Both the position numbers and the translations under genes were made by a program. Positions 1 to 6,700 of a stretch of DNA of 7,433 bases are shown here, piece after piece (the first letter of the stretch is position 1; every line of letters begins with the position of its first letter). Source of the DNA: Rickettsiales bacterium (GTDB taxonomy: Bacteria > Pseudomonadota > Alphaproteobacteria > Rickettsiales > UBA1997); the NCBI GenBank assembly GCA_947441875.1, contig CANEUR010000047.1, positions 1 to 7,433 of the forward strand, given 5' to 3'. Under the pieces are notes generated by a model. That model was given only the letters and a program-made list of their open reading frames with translations, made no database searches and had not been told where the DNA came from.

Positions 1-553
1 ACATTTTGGTTACATGCCTCAAAAAATTAATCTCGATTATCATATTCCGATGACCGCCCTTAATTTGCTAAATTTAACTAATAAAAAAGCTTTAAATGAT
101 AATTTTTTTGTTGATTTAATAAATCAAATGCAAGTCTCTGATTTATTAACAAAGCAACTGTCGCATCTTTCTGGCGGACAGTTGCAAAAAATTATGCTAT
201 TAAGAGCAATCGCCAGCCAAGTAGAGGTTGTCAACAAACAAAATACTATGTTAGTTTTAGATGAGCCAACTCAATTTATGGATATTATGGCAATTAATAG
301 ATTTTATTATTTGTTAAATTATATTAAAAATACTTGGAAATGTTCGATTTTATTAGTTTCTCACGATCTTAATTTGGTAATGCAAAAAACAGATCATGTT
401 TTTTGTATCAATCAGCATATTTGTTGTCATGGCAGTCCGCAAGATATTAGCCAAAACCCAGAATATCTTAATTTATTTGGTGCAGATTTAGCAAAGCAGC
501 ATCTAGAGATTGCTTTATATCAACATATTCATTATCATAAACATGAAAATTAG
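1..553 (+). CDS. znuC: Zinc ABC transporter ATP-binding protein ZnuC, 5'-truncated by window edge
   Basis: This is the cytoplasmic ATPase subunit of a ZnuABC-type high-affinity zinc importer; it hydrolyses ATP to drive Zn2+ uptake through the membrane permease. The reading phase is open from base 2 (H-F-G-Y before the Met at base 14), so that Met is internal: FGYMPQK is the Q-loop region, and Walker A lies upstream of the window. Counting from the Met at 14, visible motifs are the ABC signature LSGGQ (residues 52-56), Walker B with D-E (MLVLDEPTQ, 79-87), the D-loop FMD (88-90) and the H-loop His in VSHD (H117). ICCHG near residues 136-140 and the terminal His-rich HIHYHKHEN match the ZnuC subgroup rather than general ABC ATPases. 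A few extra residues (QVEVVNKQN) sit before Walker B. The next gene is not znuB, so the permease must lie upstream or elsewhere. Family assignment is firm; substrate follows from the subgroup. Confidence 0.9.
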   Translation, partial: HFGYMPQKINLDYHIPMTALNLLNLTNKKALNDNFFVDLINQMQVSDLLTKQLSHLSGGQLQKIMLLRAIASQVEVVNKQNTMLVLDEPTQFMDIMAINRFYYLLNYIKNTWKCSILLVSHDLNLVMQKTDHVFCINQHICCHGSPQDISQNPEYLNLFGADLAKQHLEIALYQHIHYHKHEN

Positions 554-635
554 TGAAATATCATTCTAGATGTAACATTTTTATAATAAAATTTTTCTTG
601 CTAAATTACTTTTTTATAATTACCATAAAATCTTA

Positions 636-658
636 AAGACCGTTGCAACGGTTCCTTT
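636..658 (+). terminator. Palindrome, possible weak terminator after znuC
   Basis: A perfect 14-bp palindrome, ACCGTTGCAACGGT, lies at 639-652, 85 bases after the znuC stop. Folded, it gives a 5-bp stem with a TGCA loop. The stem can be extended by AAG/CTT across a two-base bulge (636-638 with 655-657). It is followed by a T-rich stretch, CTTTATT, but no long T run. It could be an inefficient intrinsic terminator for znuC or a dimeric regulator site just upstream of the following promoter. It is one of the few GC-rich stretches in an otherwise very AT-rich gap. Function is uncertain. Confidence 0.35.
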
Positions 659-663
659 ATTAC

Positions 664-692
664 TTGATAAAAAACATTCTCTGTAATATAAT
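664..692 (+). promoter_or_regulatory. Sigma70-type promoter for the giant lipoprotein gene
   Basis: A -35 element TTGATA (664-669, 5 of 6 to consensus) and a perfect -10 element TATAAT (687-692) are separated by exactly 17 bases. Transcription would be expected to start near 699-700. It points at the giant gene, whose likeliest start codon is at 705, so the predicted 5' leader is only about 5 bases. The site gives the gene its own transcription unit independent of znuC. The hexamer match is strong, although AT-rich DNA produces such matches by chance. Confidence 0.6.
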
Positions 693-704
693 CATTTTGG
701 TATC

Positions 705-776
705 TTGTTTTATAATATTAAAACTCACTCATTAAAAATATTTTTACTTGCCTGCCTTTTTGTTTTGTGCGCTTGT
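705..776 (+). other. Lipoprotein signal peptide with lipobox LCAC
   Basis: Residues 1-24 include a positive patch (K6, H8, K11), a hydrophobic core (IFLLACLFVL) and a lipobox L21-C22-A23-C24 ending at the codon at 774-776. C24 would be diacylated and become the mature N-terminus. Asp at +2 followed by Asn at +3 is a Lol-avoidance signal in Escherichia coli, where it keeps lipoproteins in the inner membrane. Whether that rule holds in this organism is not known, and a surface role would require it not to apply or the protein to be exported another way. Confidence 0.8.
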
Positions 777-3700
777 GATAACAGAAAGGGTGTTTGTATT
801 GAGGCAGATGATTTTGGTTTTGAAGATATCGAAAGATTTGATGTATTATCTTTCGCATCGCCTACTGATGAAGACAATTCATGTAAATATCGAACAAGCT
901 CAGTAGGTTTTTCTAGTAGCAACACAGATTTACAGTATTGCTTAAATGGAGCAGAAGGATCTGCTCAGCATTGCGAAGAATCTTATGATGGTTATGTAGA
1001 AGCTAGCGCTTCGGATGGTGGTCTGAGATATTGTCGCTTTTTGAATAACGATCTCTCTTCAAATGAACTTCAGCAAAATGAATTTAGCTGTATAAAGCCT
1101 GATGATACATCTTATAAAAACAAGGGTTGTAGATTTGATGAAGCAACTTCAATTAATATTGGTGATTACTTCTTTAGTTATACTACTAATAATTGGCCTA
1201 AAGTATCTCTCAGCCCCTCCAATGCTCTAAATCTATTATCGATTAAAAATCAGTGCATAGCTAGTTGTGTTGAGCGATGTAAAAAAAGAAGGGCTTGTAG
1301 CCATGTTGCAAGTCGATTACCAATTTATAATGGACCAAATATCGTCGCTTCTTCTTCTGACTGGCCTGCATACGATATATTTAATCCGTATACTGGAAAA
1401 TTTATTTTAAAACATAGTTTAGATGGCAATTTATTTGTTGCCAATTTTGTTGCGGCTAAAATTGATAATAGAATACCTGATAATCCTATTTACACTTTTG
1501 AGTGGACTGATAATTCTTCTGAGTTAAAAGATGTTTTTAGTAAGTTGCAAAATGCTGACAACAGAAAAAAATTATCTTTAGCGATAGCAATTGTTGTTAA
1601 TTCACATCAAGAAAAAGCAATATTGATAGACAATTTTGATAGTTGCACTGTTTTTCCTGTAGGCTTATTTAAATGTCAAATTACGGCATCAGATATTCTC
1701 ACTAAAGTTAAACTTACAGAGTTTTTCACATCAGGAGCTATAGGAGCTACATCGGTAACTATAACTAATGCTTTTGCGGTAGCGATATTTGATTATGTTA
1801 AAATTGCAAAAATTGATATTTCTGAAAGAACAATAACAACAGCTACTCAGCACCATTTTGGCACTAATTCTATTTTAGAAATAGTTAACGATAATGTTGA
1901 ATATAAAATTAAAGTAAAACGAATTGTTAATAGCACATCTTTTATGTATGACGATATATATGCATCTCCTGTAAAAAGTATTGATAATTTAAAAAATACT
2001 TGTGAAAGTGTAGGGGCTAAATGTTTTTTAATACCATCAGTAGAAAATATTGATTCTCAAGATAAATTTATGCCACCTTGGAAATCCACTACCTTAAAAA
2101 GCTCACCAACTTCTGCTGGTGGTTTGCAAATATCAGCTGGCTCAAAAGTAGAAATTCAAGCAGTTGGTGATATTACTTTAGGCGATTCAGTAAACTCTGT
2201 TTGTCATAAGGTTACCAACAGCTCACTTATGCCTGCCGATCATGTTTATGGTCTTTCATTACTTGATCAAAATTGTAATGCATCAAAAACTTTTCCTTTT
2301 ACACAGCAAACCCAATACAAACCAAATATATCTTTAGATATTGCAATTGCACAGGCTGTAAATGCACTAAACTTTTATCGTTCACTCACAGATGTAGAAA
2401 AAAGTAAAATATCTCATACCAATAATAACCAAAACGATTTGTGTAAAAGTTTGTGTTATGTCAAAATAAAACCGGAGGCAACGTTATCAAATAGTGATTT
2501 TGCTTGTGATAAAATTGTTGAAAACAAATGTCAATACAGTGGTTCTAATATAACACACGAATATAAATCTAGCGCAGAACAGGTGAGAATTGCTAATTAT
2601 ACCAAAAAAGTTGTAGTTGCTGCTGTTTCGCCAGCTCCACTAGAAGAAGGTTTGGGTTTTAGTGATTACCTAACATCTACCGCGCAAAAAGTTACATTGA
2701 CGAGCAGTAATTCACCTTCTGGGCAATTAATCTACTCTGCGCAATTAAGCTACTCTGATTTAAAATCTCAGATAAGTGGCTCTTCCAAAGAATCCTCGCC
2801 ATATCTAAATAATAAAATACCTTTATATGTTGTGTTTAGGGGTATTTCTACATGTAGAATTAAAGCAAAAATTATTAAGAATGATGATGCTAAAATATTA
2901 TATCTAAGTCAAAATCAAGAATTTTTAACAGATAATAGTGCAGAAATAATATATCCAAATTCAAAAATACAAATAACAGACCACACTACTAACTGTTCTA
3001 GTCTGCAAATTACTGTTCATCCTTTTATTTTGTTTACTGCTACTCAATCTGGTTTTGTGCAGTTTAGAACTCAAAATGCTTGTATATTAAATAAAGCGCT
3101 AAGGGTAATAAATAAAAATCAAAATTATCCAAAAACATCAAAATCATTTGCGGCAAAATCATTTGCGCCAAAAACAGATGAAACAAAAACTAATAAAAAC
3201 GGCGCAGATCAGTTTTGTGCGAAATGTTTTGATCCCGATCAAGCAAAAACCACCAATTCATCATTAAATTGTTCCCCAACAAAAAATAACGGTTGTGGCG
3301 GTAGTGTAAAAACTCTTCCTGACAATCCTGACAATGGTTTGCAAGGAGAGGTTATTATTAAGTTTGTCAATGGCGAGATATTAAAATATGATAAAGCAGG
3401 TGTTTATCATTTATCAATTTCGCAAGATCGAGCAATTTTAGAAATCATCATGAGTGGCGGTGGCGGTGGCGCTTCTTATTATGGTGACGGTCTAGATGCT
3501 AACTCATTTAAAATCACAAACAATAATAATGTTTTCAAAATATCTGACAATCTAAAGGCAAATTATCAACAAAACAACACCTATATTTTGAAAATTATTG
3601 TGGGAGCTGGCGGAAAAAACTCTACCGAGGTAAATCCAAACAGATATTTTGCTGGCGATTCGCATCGTAAAAGTGAACTTTATCCAAAAGATTTTGGTTA

Positions 3701-6700
3701 TGCTGGTGGTGGTGGCGAGGCAAGTGTGGTTGCTTTGGTGCACAACACAGATCCGAAAAAAATTTTGCAACTTGCCAGAGCTGGCGGTGGAGGTGGTGGC
3801 GCTCATAAAATTTGCGATGCAACAATTTCTGTAGCTGGCTCTGGTGCTACATTAGTAGATGATGAGCATATTTTAGATAATGCCGATTATGATTATTTAA
3901 AAAAGATTGTTAAATGTCCAGGAGGAGGTGATTTGCAAAAAAATGCAGGATCTGCAAAGCTTGATTGCAACAATTTATTAGCAAGTGGTTTTCCTGGATA
4001 TTGTCCTGGATTTGCTGATTGTGTAGTAAGTGCGGGTTCTCCTGTAACAGGATGGTCGGCTTATCAAGTTTCGGGTCTTTCTGCTGCAACATTACGACGC
4101 ACTCTTGATATTGATACTTTTTTTGTGACAAATGCTATTGCTTGTGCTTCTGGTTATTTTAAAGATTCATCATCGGGTATAAAATATGCTTGCTCTTCTC
4201 ATAAAGGATTAAACAATGCTTTTATGCTAAAAGGTTGTTACCCTGCTATAAATATTGCTCCTTCTCTGTGGCTAGATGCAAGTAATGATAACACTATTAT
4301 AAAAGATTCTAGTAATAAAGTGGGGGAATGGTTTAGTTTGGGAAAAACTGCATCTAGCAAGTTAACTCCAGCAACATCAGCAAATAAACCAACTTATAAT
4401 GCCACAGCATTTTATGCAAGCAAACCTGCTCTTATTTTTGATGGAGCTAATTCTCTTTCTGCAACTACTAATTTACCTTTAGCAGGTGGTGCAACAACCT
4501 ATACATTAATTGCAGTGCATCAACCAACAGATGTTGTTAATTCTACTATTATCTCACAAGGATCAGCGGGCATTTTGATTGATGGTAGTAAAATAAAAAT
4601 AAACGCCACATCTTGCAGTGATTGTTCTCTAACCGCTAACAATAAGTATATTACTGCTATCAGTAGCAACAGCACAGATATTGATTTTTATCATAATCGA
4701 TCAACTCCTAATCAAACAACAACTACCACTATTGGTTCTGGAAATAGTTTGTTATTAGGAGATAATTACCAAGGCAACATCGCCGAACTATTAATTTACA
4801 ACACTGCACTTACTGCGGCACAAATAAATGCCATCCAAAATTATTTAGCTGATAAATGGAATTTACCAAAAGTGTGTAATGGTATACCTACCGTTGCAGG
4901 ATACACAGGATCTGATTTTGGAGTATTTACTTCTGGGCAGTCTCTTACTTGTGATACTGGTTATAATGGCACCATCACTGTCAACTGCCCTACTTATGAA
5001 ACCGCACTTGTAAATGGTAGTTGCACTGCTAACACATGTACTGCAGTATTAACTGGAGTAATAACAGGAACAGGAGTAATAACAGGAACAGGAGCCATAA
5101 CATCAACACCAATAACCACAGGCACAGATTTATCTAGTGATAACACGGCTCTTGTTAATGCTTTATCTTGTGGTACAGGCTATACCAAAAATTGGTTTTA
5201 TAACCCCAGCAATGCCATTTGCAATGATTCTTATTTCGTTATTCCAGTAGGAAGTTGCAATATCAACACATGCACCGCCCCATCTGCACCCCTTGGCTAT
5301 AATCTGCCAAGTGGCTTTACTTATAACTACACTACAACACCTGCAGCAATTGAAGACGCAAGTTGTGTCAATGGTTATAGCGGAACACCTACTGTAAGTT
5401 ATACTTGCGATAACACAGCCAACACCCCAACCACTGCCACAATTACTGCTAGTGGTTGCACTATTAATAGTTGCACCGCCCCATCTGCACCCCCTGGCTA
5501 TAATCTGCCAAGTGGCTTTACTTATAGCTACACTACACCATCCACAGCAATTACAGAAGCAACTTGCGCTAGTGGTTATAGCGGAACACCTACTGTAAGT
5601 TATACTTGCGATAACACAGCCAACACCCCAACCACTGCCACAATTACTGCTGGTGGTTGCAATATCAACACATGCACCGCCCCATCTGCACCCCCTGGCT
5701 ATAATCTGCCAAGTGTCTTTACTTATAACTACACTACAACACCTGCAGCAATTACAAGAGCAACTTGCGCTAGTGGCTATAGCGGAACACCTACTGTAAG
5801 TTATACTTGCAATAATACAAACAACACCCCAACCACTGCCACAATTACTGCTAGTGGTTGCACTATCAATAGTTGCACCGCCCCATCTGCGCCCCCTGGC
5901 TATACTCTGCCAAGTGTCTTTACTTATAGCTACACCACAACATCCACAGCAATTACAGAAGCAACTTGCGCTAGTGGTTATAGCGGAACACCTACTGTAA
6001 GTTATACTTGTGATAATAAAACCAACACCCCAACCCCTGCCACAATTACTGCTGGTGGTTGCACTATCAATAGTTGCAATGTAAATCAAATAGCTGGGTA
6101 TGTTGGATTACCAAAAACGGTTCCAAACGGCGCCGTCTCCTCTGCATATTATTATTTTGATTCTTCTGTGTCTTGTGCAGTTGGTTATTATGGTGAACCT
6201 CGTCCTTTTTATAATTGTTGGAACACCGATCAGAGTGGCGCGAATAAAGATATAAACCCTGTCGGTTGTCTTATAAACATCTGCACAATTGCTAATGCAA
6301 CAGGTAATAAAGCACATAATGAAGCAGTTACTTGTGATGCAGGCTACGGCATTGTTAATAAAAAAACCGCCTATGCGTATTGCCCAACCGATGGAGGATC
6401 TGGAACTTTACGAACAGCTCAAGGTTCAGAAGTTAGTTGTGAAGCAATTATAAGAGGATACGATTCTGGTTATACAAATCTTGCATCGGCTTCTATAAAC
6501 TTATATTTTCCACTTTATGCAACAAATTATAATATATCTTGGATAGATATTCATTATCATGACGGGCCTGTCAGAGGTTATAACGATTTTTGCAGTCCTC
6601 CAGAAGGAGCGTCTACATGTAAAATAGATCAAGTGTGTGCTGTAAGTAGAAGAGCAGTTGTCTGTCATAATATAAAACACTATTGGATAACATATTGTTT

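Larger units (their letters stand above)
4875..6440 (+). other. Eight consecutive four-Cys sushi/CCP-like modules
   Basis: First cysteines of the modules are at residues 1391, 1445, 1523, 1590, 1657, 1724, 1791 and 1860, and the last module closes at C1912. Each has four Cys, and all eight keep C-x2-GY at the second Cys (CDTGYNG, CGTGYTK, CVNGYSG, CASGYSG three times, CAVGYYG, CDAGYGI). This spacing and the GY after the second Cys recall the CCP/sushi domain. The usual Trp before the fourth Cys is absent, so it is a CCP-like module rather than a canonical one. Modules 1, 2, 7 and 8 have diverged in sequence and length (54, 78, 69 and 53 residues), while modules 3-6 are near-identical. The array probably forms an extended disulfide-bonded stalk or a multivalent binding surface. 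Confidence 0.65.

Noticed and set aside
577..597. AT-only hairpin ATTTT/AAAAT followed by T residues after znuC
   Set aside because: A stem of five A-T pairs is too unstable to act as an intrinsic terminator and is expected by chance in such AT-rich sequence.
725..925. Minus-strand frame of 66 codons over the signal peptide region
   Set aside because: It is contained in the giant gene and shows no recognisable product or promoter.
3552..4131. Several short open frames on both strands over the glycine-rich region
   Set aside because: They overlap the giant gene completely, have no binding sites or domain features, and arise from the Gly/Ala-rich codon pattern of the true frame.
5271..6074. 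CRISPR array
   Set aside because: The repeats are 201 bp, directly adjacent with no unique spacers, and lie in frame inside a protein-coding gene.
5163..6089. Long open frame (308 codons) on the minus strand across the tandem repeats
   Set aside because: It is the mirror of the four 201-bp repeats: a stop-free antisense frame in one copy is stop-free in all. Its translation is low-complexity Ser/Cys/Thr/Ile-rich with no recognisable domain, and the + strand reading has clear domain structure.
6108..6317. Minus-strand frame of 69 codons over modules 7 and 8
   Set aside because: It is a shadow of the coding frame. The plus strand keeps the four-Cys pattern through this stretch.
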